A DNA stretch of 64,000 nt from Bacillota bacterium. GTDB lineage: Bacteria > Bacillota > Clostridia > Oscillospirales > Ruminococcaceae. This document shows positions 1 to 8,438 of the stretch, piece by piece; position 1 is the stretch's first letter; the number at the start of each line of letters is the position of its first letter. The notes below the pieces were generated by a model. It searched no databases and was not told the origin of the DNA. It saw nothing but the letters and a program-made list of their open reading frames with translations. The translations under genes were made by a program, and so were the position numbers. The DNA is taken from the NCBI GenBank assembly GCA_023415575.1, contig JAEZKF010000055.1:55133-119132 (forward strand), given 5' to 3'.

Positions 1-1
1 C

Positions 2-637
2 ATTCTGGTAGCTAGCGGCGGAACTGCCATCCTGACCGAGGTGCCCGAGATGTTCGGCGCAGAAACCATACTCATGAACCGCTGCCGCAGTGAGGCAGTG
101 TTTGATAAAACCGTGCGCCTGATTAACGACTTTAAGGATTACTACAAGCGTCACAATCAGGTCATCTATGAAAACCCCTCGCCCGGCAACAAGAAGGGCG
201 GCATTACAACGCTCGAGGACAAATCTCTCGGCTGCATACAAAAGGGCGGCACCGCTGAGGTTACCGATGTGCTCGGCTACGGCGAGCGCGCTGTCACTAA
301 GGGCCTAAACCTCTTGCAGGGCCCCGGCAACGACCTTGTTGCGGCAACTGCACTGGTGGCATCGGGTGCTCATATCGTTTTGTTTACTACAGGGCGCGGC
401 ACACCCTTTGGTTCCCCTGTGCCCACCGTTAAGATTGCCTCAAACTCTGAGCTAGCAGCCAAAAAGCGCAGCTGGATTGACTTTAACGCAGGCGTGCTTG
501 CGGAAGGTGCAGACTTTGATGAGGTTGGAGAGCAGTTCTTCGACTACATCCTTGAGGTTGCTTCCGGCAAGCAGGTTAAGGCAGAGCAAAACGGCTGCAG
601 GGATTTTGCAATCTTTAAATCGGGTGTTACACTTTAA
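2..637 (+). CDS. uxaA: Altronate dehydratase, C-terminal part (partial at window edge)
   Basis: The frame is open from base 2, so the 5' end lies outside the window. The encoded 211 residues look like the C-terminal domain of the UxaA/GarD dehydratase family: a GGTAILTEVPEMFGAE stretch, then SPGNKKGGITTLEDKSLG and the glycine/threonine-rich GRGTPFGSPVPTVKI segment. The family dehydrates D-altronate to 2-keto-3-deoxygluconate in the cytosol. The next three genes (uxaC, KDPG aldolase, KDG kinase) are the neighbouring steps of hexuronate breakdown, which supports altronate rather than galactarate as substrate; substrate choice is inferred from context. The gene ends 47 bp before uxaC. Confidence 0.88.
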   Translation: MLVASGGTAILTEVPEMFGAETILMNRCRSEAVFDKTVRLINDFKDYYKRHNQVIYENPSPGNKKGGITTLEDKSLGCIQKGGTAEVTDVLGYGERAVTKGLNLLQGPGNDLVAATALVASGAHIVLFTTGRGTPFGSPVPTVKIASNSELAAKKRSWIDFNAGVLAEGADFDEVGEQFFDYILEVASGKQVKAEQNGCRDFAIFKSGVTL

Positions 638-684
638 ACCGCTTTCGAGTAATACTTGCAAGACAAAGAAAGGCGCGTAATGAT

Positions 685-2088
685 ATGAAAACTTTTATGG
701 ATGAGGACTTTTTACTCCAGTCGCAGGCAGCGAAAACGCTGTTTCATAACTATGCAAAAAAGCTTCCCATTATTGATTATCACTGTCACATCAACCCTGC
801 GGAGATTGCCGCAGATAAAAAGTATAAAACCATCACCGAGGTATGGCTGGGCGGAGACCACTACAAGTGGCGCCTCATGCGCTCAAACGGCACGGACGAA
901 ACCTGTGTAACCGGCTCGGCAAGCGACTTTGATAAGTTCTATGCCTTTGCCGGCTCCCTTCAGCGCGCAGTGGGCCACCCCCTTTATCACTGGTCACACC
1001 TTGAGCTGCAGCGCTATTTCGGTATTACAGAACCCCTGACTGCCCAAAACGCTAAGGAGATTTTTGACCGCTGCAACGAGGTGCTCGCCCGCCCCGATAT
1101 GAGCGTGCGCGGCATCATCAAGCAGTCTAACGTTAAGGTTATCTGCACCACCGACGACCCCGCTGATACGCTTGAGTATCATGAGGCGATTGCTGCAGAT
1201 AAGGACTTCGATGTCAAGGTTCTGCCCGCAACCCGCCCCGATAAGGCGCTCAACGTGGAGAAGCCCGACTTCCCGCAGTACATCGACAGGCTTTCTAAGG
1301 CTGTGGGCTATGCAATTCCTGACCTTGAGACCCTCAAGAAGGCCCTCAGTGACCGTCTAGCTTACTTTAAAGACCACGGCGCAACAGTGTCTGACCATGC
1401 TCTCGTTTCCTGCGTTTATCTGCCCATTAGCGATGAACAGGCGCAGGAGGTCTTTGCGGCTGCTCTTGCAGGAAAGACCATTACCCCCGAGCAGGAGGAA
1501 GGCTACAAGACAAACCTTCTGCTCTATCTCGGCCGCGAGTACTATCGCAACGGCTTTGTGATGCAGCTGCACTTTGGCTGCAAGCGCGATAACAACACCC
1601 GTATGTATGAGCGCCTTGGCCCCGATACGGGCTACGATGCAATCTACCAGAACACACGCTTGGATAAGCTTTCTGACTTCCTAAACGCACTCGAGCGCGA
1701 CGGCTGCCTGCCCAAGACCATTCTGTATTCGCTCAACCCGCAGGACAACGAGGGCATTGTCTCCCTCATCGGCTGCTTCCAGAGCGAGAGCGCAGGCAAG
1801 ATTCAGCATGGCAGCGCATGGTGGTTTAATGACACCAAGGCGGGCATGGAGGCACAGCTCACCGCGCTTGCTCAAGGCGGCATCCTTGGCAATTTTGTCG
1901 GCATGCTGACCGACTCGCGCAGCTTCTTATCCTACACCCGTCATGAGTATTTCAGACGCATCCTGTGCAACTTCATCGGCAATCTGGTGGAAAACGGCGA
2001 GTATCCTAATGACATGGAGTATCTCGGCAAGCTCGTAGAGGATATCTGCTACTACAATGCCGCTCGCTACTTTGGCTTTGGGTGCTAA
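685..2088 (+). CDS. uxaC: Glucuronate isomerase (uronate isomerase)
   Basis: A 467-residue protein of normal length for the UxaC amidohydrolase-like family. It converts glucuronate to fructuronate and galacturonate to tagaturonate. Family marks are IIDYHCHINP near residue 30 (metal-binding HxH), the following KTITEVWLGGDHYKWR segment, and the C-terminal GGILGNFVGMLTDSRSF and YTRHEYFRRILCN blocks. An AAAGAAAGG-type ribosome site lies upstream of ATG 685. It sits between uxaA and the KDPG aldolase, so it supplies the operon with keto-uronates. The reducing enzymes UxaB/UxuB are not in the window and may be upstream. Confidence 0.95.
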   Translation: MKTFMDEDFLLQSQAAKTLFHNYAKKLPIIDYHCHINPAEIAADKKYKTITEVWLGGDHYKWRLMRSNGTDETCVTGSASDFDKFYAFAGSLQRAVGHPLYHWSHLELQRYFGITEPLTAQNAKEIFDRCNEVLARPDMSVRGIIKQSNVKVICTTDDPADTLEYHEAIAADKDFDVKVLPATRPDKALNVEKPDFPQYIDRLSKAVGYAIPDLETLKKALSDRLAYFKDHGATVSDHALVSCVYLPISDEQAQEVFAAALAGKTITPEQEEGYKTNLLLYLGREYYRNGFVMQLHFGCKRDNNTRMYERLGPDTGYDAIYQNTRLDKLSDFLNALERDGCLPKTILYSLNPQDNEGIVSLIGCFQSESAGKIQHGSAWWFNDTKAGMEAQLTALAQGGILGNFVGMLTDSRSFLSYTRHEYFRRILCNFIGNLVENGEYPNDMEYLGKLVEDICYYNAARYFGFGC

Positions 2089-2194
2089 TTCCGTGTAAAA
2101 GCTAGAACAGCGAAGCCTTTACTGCAATTGATTATCCACTGACTGGTACAATAGATTTATGGCTTATACAAACAGCCGGAAAGGTCTGATTTGA

Positions 2195-3157
2195 GTGAAC
2201 AGCATTATTAACAACGTTGCCGCTATCGGCATTGTTCCCGTAATAAAGATTAACGACCCAAAGGATGCAGTACCGCTTGCAAGAGCCCTGTATAACGGCG
2301 GACTTCCCGCTGCAGAGGTCACCTTCCGCACGGCCTGCGCCAAAGAGGCAATTTCCCTTATTGCAAAAGAGCTGCCCGATATGCTGGTAGGTGCAGGCAC
2401 CGTTCTTACCCCGCAGCAGGCGGATGACGCCGTAGAGGCAGGCGCAAAGTTTATTGTAAGCCCCGGCCTTAATCCCACCGTGGTACGCCACTGTGTAGAA
2501 AAGGGGATTCCCATCATCCCGGGTTGCTCCAACCCCAGCGACATCGAGCAGGCGCTCGAGCTTGGCCTTGATGTAATCAAATTCTTCCCCGCAGAGCAGG
2601 CGGGCGGTATTAACATGATTAAGGCCCTGGCTGCTCCTTACACAAACGTTAAGTTTATGCCCACCGGCGGAATCAGTCCGAAGAACCTGCTTGACTATCT
2701 CTCCTTCCCCAGAGTGCTTGCCTGCGGCGGCAGCTGGATGGTCAAGGAGGACCTGATTAACGAAGGCCGCTTTGACGAAATCACCCGTCTTGCCAAAGAG
2801 GCTGTTATGACAATGCTCGGCTTTGAGCTCGCCCATATCGGCATTAACCCCGAGCCCGGTGATGATGTCGAGGCCATTGCAGGCCGGTTTGAGGCCCTGT
2901 TCGGCTTTGATAAGAAGTCCGGCGCAAGCTCCGTGTTTGCGGGCAGTGCCGTAGAGGTTATGAAGACCCCGTATCTGGGCAGGAAGGGCCATATTGCCAT
3001 CCGCACCAACAGCATTGAGCGCGCCGTAAACTACCTCAAGTTTATGGGCACTGAGTTCAATGAGGAAAGCGCAAAGTACAACGCAAAGGGCGCCCTTGCT
3101 GCAATCTACCTCAAAGAGGAAATCGGCGGTTTTGCAGTGCACCTACTTCAGAAATAA
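2195..3157 (+). CDS. kdgA: KDPG/KHG aldolase with extra C-terminal VOC-like domain
   Basis: Residues 1 to about 205 are a complete class I KDPG aldolase (TIM barrel): E41 in AEVTFRT, the GAGTVLT phosphate loop, and the Schiff-base lysine K129 in DVIKFFPAEQ. A normal Eda enzyme stops near residue 210, but this one continues for about 110 residues with a segment (HIAIRTNSIERAVNYLKFMG) that looks like a vicinal-oxygen-chelate/glyoxalase fold. The start is GTG 2195, because an in-frame TGA at 2192 rules out anything earlier; the ribosome site is weak (AAGG at 2181). It cleaves 2-keto-3-deoxy-6-phosphogluconate to pyruvate and glyceraldehyde-3-phosphate. The role of the extra domain is unknown to me. 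Confidence 0.92.
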   Translation: MNSIINNVAAIGIVPVIKINDPKDAVPLARALYNGGLPAAEVTFRTACAKEAISLIAKELPDMLVGAGTVLTPQQADDAVEAGAKFIVSPGLNPTVVRHCVEKGIPIIPGCSNPSDIEQALELGLDVIKFFPAEQAGGINMIKALAAPYTNVKFMPTGGISPKNLLDYLSFPRVLACGGSWMVKEDLINEGRFDEITRLAKEAVMTMLGFELAHIGINPEPGDDVEAIAGRFEALFGFDKKSGASSVFAGSAVEVMKTPYLGRKGHIAIRTNSIERAVNYLKFMGTEFNEESAKYNAKGALAAIYLKEEIGGFAVHLLQK

Positions 3158-3216
3158 TCTCATACATCATCAATTGACTTTATCACCACTCTGATATCAG
3201 ATAGGAGAATATCGAT

Positions 3217-4239
3217 ATGGCTAAAATTGTTACATTCGGCGAGATTATGCTCCGCCTTGCCCCCGAGGGATATTATCGTTTTGTTCAGGTAGATAAGCTG
3301 GGCGCCACCTTTGGCGGCGGCGAGGCTAACGTTGCGGTTTCGCTTGCAAACTTCGGTCTGGATGCCGCGTTTGTCACAAAGCTGCCCAAGCACGAAATCG
3401 GTCAGGCGGCTGTAAACTCCCTGCGCAAGTACGGCGTAGACACCTCGATGATTACCCGCGGCGGTTCGCGCGTCGGTATCTATTATCTTGAAAAGGGTGC
3501 AAGCCAGCGCCCCTCCAAGGTTATCTATGACCGTGCAGGCTCGGCCATTGCAACCGCTACGATGGAGGATTTTGATTGGGACAAGATCTTTGAGGACTGC
3601 ACATGGTTCCACTTTACCGGAATTACCCCCGCGCTGGGTCAGAACGTCGCAGACATCTGCCTTGCCGCGTGCAAAAAGGCAAAGGAAAAGGGCATTACCG
3701 TAAGCTGTGACCTCAACTTCCGCAAGAACCTCTGGACCAGTGAGCAGGCTGGCAAGACCATGGGCGAGCTCATGCCCTATGTTGACGTTTGCATCGCAAA
3801 CGAAGAGGATGCTGATAAGGTATTCGGCATCAAGGCAGAGGGCACCGATGTCGAAGGCGGAAAGCTCAACCACGAGGGCTATAAGAGTGTTGCTAACGGT
3901 CTTGCAACCCGCTTTGGATGCAAGTATGTTGCCATCACCCTTAGAACCAGCATCTCCGCAAACGACAACAACTGGGCGGCTATGCTGTATGACGGCAAGG
4001 ATTATTGCTTCTCCAAGAGCTACCCGATTCACATCGTAGACCGTGTCGGCGGCGGAGACAGCTTTGGCGGCGGTTTGATTTATGCGTTGTCTCAGGGTTA
4101 CTCCTCTCAGGATGCCATTGAGTTTGCAACGGCAGCGTCCTGCCTCAAGCACTCTATTGAGACCGACTTTAACCATGTATCGGTCGCGGAAGTCTTGGCT
4201 CTTACTGGCGGCGACGGCACCGGCCGCGTACAGAGATAA
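3217..4239 (+). CDS. kdgK: 2-keto-3-deoxygluconate kinase (PfkB family sugar kinase)
   Basis: A 340-residue PfkB/ribokinase-fold protein. The N-terminal VTFGEIMLRLAP, the TFGGGEANVAVSLANFG motif and the C-terminal GGGDSFGGGL with catalytic Asp near residue 281 are all present (the usual GAGD reads GGGD). It phosphorylates KDG to KDPG, the substrate of the aldolase just upstream, closing the uronate pathway. An AGGAGA ribosome site precedes ATG 3217 and the gap to the aldolase gene is 59 bp, so the two are probably co-transcribed. A strong hairpin terminator follows, so this is the last gene of the operon. Confidence 0.93.
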   Translation: MAKIVTFGEIMLRLAPEGYYRFVQVDKLGATFGGGEANVAVSLANFGLDAAFVTKLPKHEIGQAAVNSLRKYGVDTSMITRGGSRVGIYYLEKGASQRPSKVIYDRAGSAIATATMEDFDWDKIFEDCTWFHFTGITPALGQNVADICLAACKKAKEKGITVSCDLNFRKNLWTSEQAGKTMGELMPYVDVCIANEEDADKVFGIKAEGTDVEGGKLNHEGYKSVANGLATRFGCKYVAITLRTSISANDNNWAAMLYDGKDYCFSKSYPIHIVDRVGGGDSFGGGLIYALSQGYSSQDAIEFATAASCLKHSIETDFNHVSVAEVLALTGGDGTGRVQR

Positions 4240-4267
4240 TCATTTCGTCTTTATATGAAGCAGTTAA

Positions 4268-4298
4268 GGGAGACTGTATCTCATACAGTCTCCCTTTT
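4268..4298 (+). terminator. Intrinsic terminator of the hexuronate operon
   Basis: A perfect 11-bp stem (4268-4278 with 4284-4294), 5-nt loop, followed by TTTT. It lies 28 bp after kdgK. Confidence 0.9.
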
Positions 4299-4338
4299 GC
4301 ATCGCAGCTTGAATAAGAACGGTTTTGATTTGAATATC

Positions 4339-4527
4339 TTAATTATATAGGGGAATATCTTCAGGGGGGAAGTGGTAGTCTACGTTTTGGGCAAGCGACT
4401 CGGTAAGCCGCATGAGTTCGCCGATAGAAGCTACCTCAGCACCCGAAGATAGCACCTGCTCTCTGAGTTCGGGCGGCAGGGAATAGAAGTACTGCCGAAA
4501 CCCCGGAATCACATCATAGATTATCAT
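4339..4527 (-). CDS. Small protein of unknown function (62 aa)
   Basis: I do not recognise a family. The 62-residue soluble, acidic product carries a central PPELREQVLSSGAEVASIGEL helix-like segment. A strong AAGGGAGG site precedes ATG 4527 and overlaps the end of the next small gene upstream, so the pair is co-transcribed and probably translationally coupled. The good ribosome site and tight spacing are the main evidence that this is real. Confidence 0.6.
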   Translation of the reverse strand: MIIYDVIPGFRQYFYSLPPELREQVLSSGAEVASIGELMRLTESLAQNVDYHFPPEDIPLYN

Positions 4528-4539
4528 AATGCCCTCCCT

Positions 4540-4737
4540 TTACATCGAAGGGGGATTTTGCACAAGAGAATCCACAAACTGCTTCATCTCCTGTTTTGAG
4601 CGGATAACCTTCGTGTGCTCAATAACCTGCTGTTGCTGCTCCTTTGTCATGGCAGAAAAACGGTTCATCGCTTCAGTGTTTTGCATGAGTGCCATTCCAA
4701 GGCCCATGGGCAGCTCACGCATCGGGTTTATACTCAT
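4540..4737 (-). CDS. Small conserved clostridial-type protein of unknown function (65 aa)
   Basis: A 65-residue protein beginning MSINPMRELPMGLGMALMQN, with a Gln-rich helix (TKEQQQQVIEHTKVIRSKQEM) and VDSLVQNPP at the end. I recall proteins of this shape (MRELPMGLGMAL... followed by EQQQ) as uncharacterised small open frames in many clostridia, but know no function. GGAGGG upstream of ATG 4737 is a good ribosome site. It is the first gene of a two-gene minus-strand unit, divergent from znuA. Confidence 0.65.
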   Translation of the reverse strand: MSINPMRELPMGLGMALMQNTEAMNRFSAMTKEQQQQVIEHTKVIRSKQEMKQFVDSLVQNPPSM

Positions 4738-4877
4738 TTATATATCCCTCCAATCACATTCGTAAAAAGCATTATTATTCTGCACAGAAAAAACGCTATC
4801 ATTCCCTGCACAGGAAAAGAATGAGCGAGCAGTTGGCAGTTCATACTTATGATAAGACCAATATAACGAAACACACC

Positions 4878-4906
4878 TTGACAATTAACGGTGCGACATC
4901 TATAAT
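4878..4906 (+). promoter_or_regulatory. Consensus SigA promoter of the zinc transporter operon
   Basis: TTGACA at 4878-4883, 17-bp spacer, TATAAT at 4901-4906: a full match to the SigA consensus. The transcription start should fall near 4913, just before or inside the dyad at 4916-4936. Confidence 0.93.
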
Positions 4907-4915
4907 TGTAAATGC

Positions 4916-4936
4916 AGTTGCGAATGATTCGCAACT
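4916..4936 (+). promoter_or_regulatory. Perfect 21-bp dyad, probable Zur (Fur-family) operator
   Basis: AGTTGCGAAT, one central G, then ATTCGCAACT: a perfect 10-1-10 inverted repeat. Fur-family boxes are 7-1-7 dyads, and here the inner part is TGCGAAT-G-ATTCGCA. It lies at the predicted transcription start of znuA, an ideal repression site. That the regulator is Zur is inferred from the zinc-type genes downstream; no zur gene is in the window. Confidence 0.78.
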
Positions 4937-4954
4937 AGGGCTAGGAGGCTTTAC

Positions 4955-5899
4955 ATGAAGGCTGTTCGCGCTATGGCAACGCTTGTTGCCGCGCTGTTAA
5001 CCATTACTATACTACTTTCCGCATGCACCGCACAGGGAACCCCTCAAGCGGATGGTGATAAGAATATACAAGAGGATAAGCTGCTTGTTTATACGAGCTT
5101 TTACCCCATGTACGACTTCGCCCGGCAGGTAGGCGGCGACCGCATTGAGCTTGTAAACCTCGTTCAAAGCGGAGGTGACCCCCACAATTGGGAGCCGGAA
5201 CCGACGGACATCGTTGGCCTTGAAAAGGCAGACTTGTTTATCTACAACGGCGCAGGGATGGAAACATGGGTGGACAAGGTACTTGCATCGCTTCAAAACA
5301 AGGATTTGGTCGTGGTAGATACCTCAGCCGGAATCGATTTGATTGCAGCCGACCACAGTCATGGCGAAGAGGACGACCATGATGAGGAAGGGGAGTCCAT
5401 TGACCCCCACATCTGGCTAAGTCTGCGCAACGCCAAAAAGCAGGCCGAGACCATTATGAAGGCACTCACACAGGTAGACCCCGATAACGAGGAGTATTAT
5501 CAGGAAAACTTTAACCGGTTTGCTGCAGAGCTGGATAAGCTGGATGCGGAATATACTGCAGCAATGCAGAAGGTTACAAACAAGACCCTTGTGGTCTCAC
5601 ACGAGGCCTTTGCCTATCTGTGCAAGGATTACGGCCTAACCCAGATGGCGGTAGAGGGCCTTACCCCCGATTCAGAGCCGGATGCCGCGAGAATGGTGGA
5701 GATTATTGAGTTTTGCAAGCAAAACAACGTAAAAACCATCTTCTTTGAGGAGCAGGCTAGCTCCAAGGTCGCGGATACCATCTCCAAGGCGGCGGGTGTA
5801 TCGGTCAGCGTTTTAACCGCCGAACAATCAAAAAACGGCGATGATTACCTTGCGTTTATGCGTACAAACCTGCAGAACTTGACTGAAGGGTTGCAGTAG
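4955..5899 (+). CDS. znuA: Zinc ABC transporter substrate-binding lipoprotein
   Basis: A 314-residue cluster A-I metal-binding protein. It has a lipoprotein signal with lipobox LSAC (lipidated Cys 24). Probable ligands are H77 in DPHNWEP, H152 in DPHIW, the later VSHEAFAYL histidine and the C-terminal FFEEQASS acidic pair. A His/Asp/Glu-rich loop (residues 133-146, with four His) precedes the second ligand; such loops are typical of zinc rather than manganese binders. AGGAGG lies 7 bp before ATG. It delivers the metal to the ZnuB permease at the membrane. Zinc is inferred from the loop and operator; manganese is the main alternative. Confidence 0.9.
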   Translation: MKAVRAMATLVAALLTITILLSACTAQGTPQADGDKNIQEDKLLVYTSFYPMYDFARQVGGDRIELVNLVQSGGDPHNWEPEPTDIVGLEKADLFIYNGAGMETWVDKVLASLQNKDLVVVDTSAGIDLIAADHSHGEEDDHDEEGESIDPHIWLSLRNAKKQAETIMKALTQVDPDNEEYYQENFNRFAAELDKLDAEYTAAMQKVTNKTLVVSHEAFAYLCKDYGLTQMAVEGLTPDSEPDAARMVEIIEFCKQNNVKTIFFEEQASSKVADTISKAAGVSVSVLTAEQSKNGDDYLAFMRTNLQNLTEGLQ

Positions 5900-5909
5900 C
5901 GGATATATC

Positions 5910-5949
5910 AGGGCTTTTACCGATTTGTGCGTAAAGCCCTGTTTGTTTT
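5910..5949 (+). terminator. Leaky terminator-like hairpin between znuA and znuC
   Basis: Stem 5910-5917 (AGGGCTTT) with 5933-5940 (AAAGCCCT), followed by GTTTGTTTT. It sits right after znuA and could make the binding protein more abundant than the ATPase and permease, which is common in ABC operons (inference). Confidence 0.65.
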
Positions 5950-5977
5950 GGATACGTGGAAAGGAAACGGGCGCAGT

Positions 5978-6736
5978 ATGAACGACATCATTCAGGTAGA
6001 AAACTTAACCTTCGCCTATTCGGGGGAGCCGATTCTGCAGGAGGTCAGCTTCTCGGTGCACAAGGGCGACTTTATGGCGATTATCGGGTCAAACGGCACC
6101 GGAAAGAGTACCCTTTTGCGCCTATTGCTCGGGGAATTAACACCCCAGAAGGGAAGAGTGCGCGTTCTGGGGCAGGAGGTTTCGTCGCTGCGTGACTGGT
6201 CACAAGTTGGGTATGTTCCCCAAAACGCGGCGGCGCAGACATCGGGCTTCCCTGCAAGTGTGCTGGAGGTCGTGTGTGCAAACCTCTATTCGCGCATCGG
6301 CTTTATGCGCCGAACTAAAAAGGAGCATCGTCAGCTTGCGATGCAGGCACTCGAGCAGGTGGGCATGCAGGACAAGGCAAACGAGCTTATCGGAAACCTT
6401 TCCGGCGGTCAGCAGCAGCGTGTCATGCTCGCCCGCGTACTCGTAGGGAACCCAACCTGTATGCTGCTGGATGAGCCGACAACCGGTGTAGACGCAGCAT
6501 CCTCATCATCCTTATATGAGCTACTAAAAAAGCTCAACCGTGAAACAGGGCTTACCATTGTCATGGTCACCCATGATATTGCACGGGCGGCGGACTATGT
6601 TACCCGCACGCTTTGCCTCGAGCAGGGAACAGTGGTGGAGCTTGACCACGACCAGCTTGTGCACGAGCTTTCGCACAAGCATTCCCACCCGCAGATATCA
6701 ACAAGGAAGGATGACGCAGACCATGGAGATATTTGA
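5978..6736 (+). CDS. znuC: Zinc ABC transporter ATP-binding protein
   Basis: An ABC ATPase of 252 residues from ATG 5978; the frame is open from GTG 5927, but the family homology begins at MNDIIQVENLTF and a GGAAAGGAA site lies before ATG 5978. Walker A is GSNGTGKST, signature LSGGQQQR, Walker B MLLDEPTTGVD, with the H-loop VTHD. The C-terminal tail is His-rich (DHDQLVHELSHKHSHP), a feature of zinc importer ATPases. It overlaps znuB by 14 bp. Confidence 0.92.
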   Translation: MNDIIQVENLTFAYSGEPILQEVSFSVHKGDFMAIIGSNGTGKSTLLRLLLGELTPQKGRVRVLGQEVSSLRDWSQVGYVPQNAAAQTSGFPASVLEVVCANLYSRIGFMRRTKKEHRQLAMQALEQVGMQDKANELIGNLSGGQQQRVMLARVLVGNPTCMLLDEPTTGVDAASSSSLYELLKKLNRETGLTIVMVTHDIARAADYVTRTLCLEQGTVVELDHDQLVHELSHKHSHPQISTRKDDADHGDI

Positions 6737-7544
6737 GTACGAGTTCATGCGCAGGGCCTTTTTGGTGGGCGTTTTATTGGCGGGCATCGTACCCTGCATC
6801 GGTATGATTGTGGTGCTCAAGCGCCTTTCCATGATTGGCGACGCCCTCTCGCACAGCTCCCTTGCGGGTGTGGCTGGCGGTCTTGTCATGGGTATCAACC
6901 CCGTGCTCGGCGCAGTCATTACCTGTATTACGGCTGCCCTTGGTATTGAGGTAATCCGCAAAAAGCTGCCCCGATACTCGGAAATGTCCATTGCCATCAT
7001 CATGAGCGCGGGCATCGGCCTTGCCGGTGTCCTATCCGGGTTTGTTGAGAATGCCGCGGGATTTAACAGCTTTTTGTTTGGTAGCATCGTTGCCATCAGC
7101 GATTTTGAGCTTATGCTTGTCGCCGGAATCAGCCTTGCAGTTCTTATTGCCTTCTGGCTTTTGTATAAGGAGCTATTCTATGTCGCCTTTGATGAGCGCG
7201 CCGCGCGCCTTGCAGGGGTTCCCGTCAGACTAGTTAATTTTATATTCACCATTCTCACTGCCGTCACCGTCTCAGTTGCGGCCCGCACGGTGGGTGCGCT
7301 GATTATATCATCCCTTATGGTGGTTCCGGTTGCTTGCGCCATGCAGTTTGGCAAAAGTTATAAACAGACGCTTTGGTACGGCGTAGCCTTCGCAGAGTTC
7401 TTTACCATCACAGGGCTTTTTATCTCCTACTACGCACGCCTTAAGCCCGGCGGCACCATCGTTTTGGTTGGAGTAATCACATTACTAGTGATTCTGATTG
7501 TAAAGAAGCTAGCTGCTGCGTTTCGGAAAGTGGGTTATAGATAA
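6723..7544 (+). CDS. znuB: Zinc ABC transporter permease
   Basis: A 273-residue ABC-3 family permease with about eight hydrophobic helices. ATG 6723 is chosen over ATG 6711 because the AAGGAAGG site (6703-6710) directly abuts the latter. The EAA-like cytoplasmic loop segment LSMIGDALSHSSLAG and the later FDERAARLAGVPVR are typical. It forms the membrane channel for ZnuA/ZnuC and ends the operon. Confidence 0.92.
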   Translation: MEIFEYEFMRRAFLVGVLLAGIVPCIGMIVVLKRLSMIGDALSHSSLAGVAGGLVMGINPVLGAVITCITAALGIEVIRKKLPRYSEMSIAIIMSAGIGLAGVLSGFVENAAGFNSFLFGSIVAISDFELMLVAGISLAVLIAFWLLYKELFYVAFDERAARLAGVPVRLVNFIFTILTAVTVSVAARTVGALIISSLMVVPVACAMQFGKSYKQTLWYGVAFAEFFTITGLFISYYARLKPGGTIVLVGVITLLVILIVKKLAAAFRKVGYR

Positions 7545-7612
7545 GTCTGCTTTAAAGCTCTTGCAGGCAAATGGTTGTTACAAATAGTGCAAGTTTAAAT
7601 AATCAAGTTTTG

Positions 7613-7633
7613 AGGGGGCATAGCCCCCTTTTT
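7613..7633 (+). terminator. Intrinsic terminator of znuACB
   Basis: Stem AGGGGGC (7613-7619) with GCCCCCT (7623-7629), 3-nt loop, T-tract to 7633. Confidence 0.88.
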
Positions 7634-7698
7634 CCATGCCTAAATCTTTCCCACACAAATGATTCTGACGCGGACATACAAGTTCCCACCCCTTATGA

Positions 7699-7706
7699 CA
7701 TATACT
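7699..7706 (+). promoter_or_regulatory. Candidate SigE/SigK-type -10 element upstream of sigK
   Basis: CATATACT at 7699-7706 fits the mother-cell sigma -10 pattern CATANNNT, 40 bp before the sigK start. In Bacillus sigK is read by SigE and then SigK. The -35 region is not convincing, so this is tentative. Confidence 0.4.
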
Positions 7707-7746
7707 TTTAGTACGCGCGAACAATCAAACGACAGGGTGTGAAGCA

Positions 7747-8433
7747 ATGTATCTGGCACTGCTGCAGTTTACCCTAGAAAACCTGTGGTTTCTGGCACTG
7801 CACATCTCCTCGGGCGGGTCATTCCCGAAACCCCTTTCGGCAAAGGATGAGCGGGAATGTTTGGAACGCATCCGAGAGGGAGACATTGACGCGCGCAACA
7901 AGCTCATTGAACACAACCTGCGCTTAGTCGCGCACATTATCAAAAAGTACTATTCCAATCAAAAGGATCAGGATGATCTGATTTCGATTGGCACCATCGG
8001 GCTGATTAAGGCAGTATCAACCTTTGATTGTGACAAAGGGACGCGCTTTGCTACATACGCAGCGAGATGTATTGAAAACGAGATTTTAATGCATTTTCGC
8101 AATCAGAAAAAGAGCGCACAGGATATCTACATTAGCGACCCCATTGACACCGACAAAGAGGGTAACACCTTAACACTCATGGATATCGTCGCTGAGGACG
8201 AATGTATCTTTGAAAACATCGACCTTAAGCTAAAGGCCGAAAAGCTGCATAAGCTCATCAATAAGCACCTTGACGCAAGAGAGAAAACCATCATATGCCT
8301 CCGGTATGGGCTTAGCGGCGATGCCCCGCTTACCCAAAGAGAAGTGGCGGCACGGCTGAATATCTCTCGTTCCTATGTATCACGAATCGAAAAAAAGGCC
8401 CTTCAGGTGCTACGCAGACGATTTGATGGGTAA
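7747..8433 (+). CDS. sigK: Sporulation sigma factor SigK (pro-SigK)
   Basis: A 228-residue sigma-70 family protein. Region 2 reads LIEHNLRLVAHIIKKYY and DLISIGTIGLIKAV with FATYAARCIENEILM; region 4 ends LTQREVAARLNISRSYVSRIEKKAL, which is characteristic of SigK/SigE. The first 20 or so residues are hydrophobic (LALLQFTLENLWFLALHI) like the pro-sequence of Bacillus pro-SigK, which tethers it to the membrane until SpoIVFB cleaves it. The gene is intact, not split by a skin element. BofA, the known inhibitor of that cleavage, is encoded 7 kb away. SigE is the alternative, less likely given the short pro-sequence. Confidence 0.9.
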   Translation: MYLALLQFTLENLWFLALHISSGGSFPKPLSAKDERECLERIREGDIDARNKLIEHNLRLVAHIIKKYYSNQKDQDDLISIGTIGLIKAVSTFDCDKGTRFATYAARCIENEILMHFRNQKKSAQDIYISDPIDTDKEGNTLTLMDIVAEDECIFENIDLKLKAEKLHKLINKHLDAREKTIICLRYGLSGDAPLTQREVAARLNISRSYVSRIEKKALQVLRRRFDG

Positions 8434-8438
8434 AAAAT

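Noticed and set aside
2132..3142. Long minus-strand open frame (336 codons) opposite the KDPG aldolase gene
   Set aside because: It mirrors a clear aldolase gene, has no recognisable domain or good ribosome site, and is explained by codon bias.
3160..4176. Long minus-strand open frame (338 codons) opposite kdgK
   Set aside because: Shadow of a strong PfkB kinase gene; no protein-like features.
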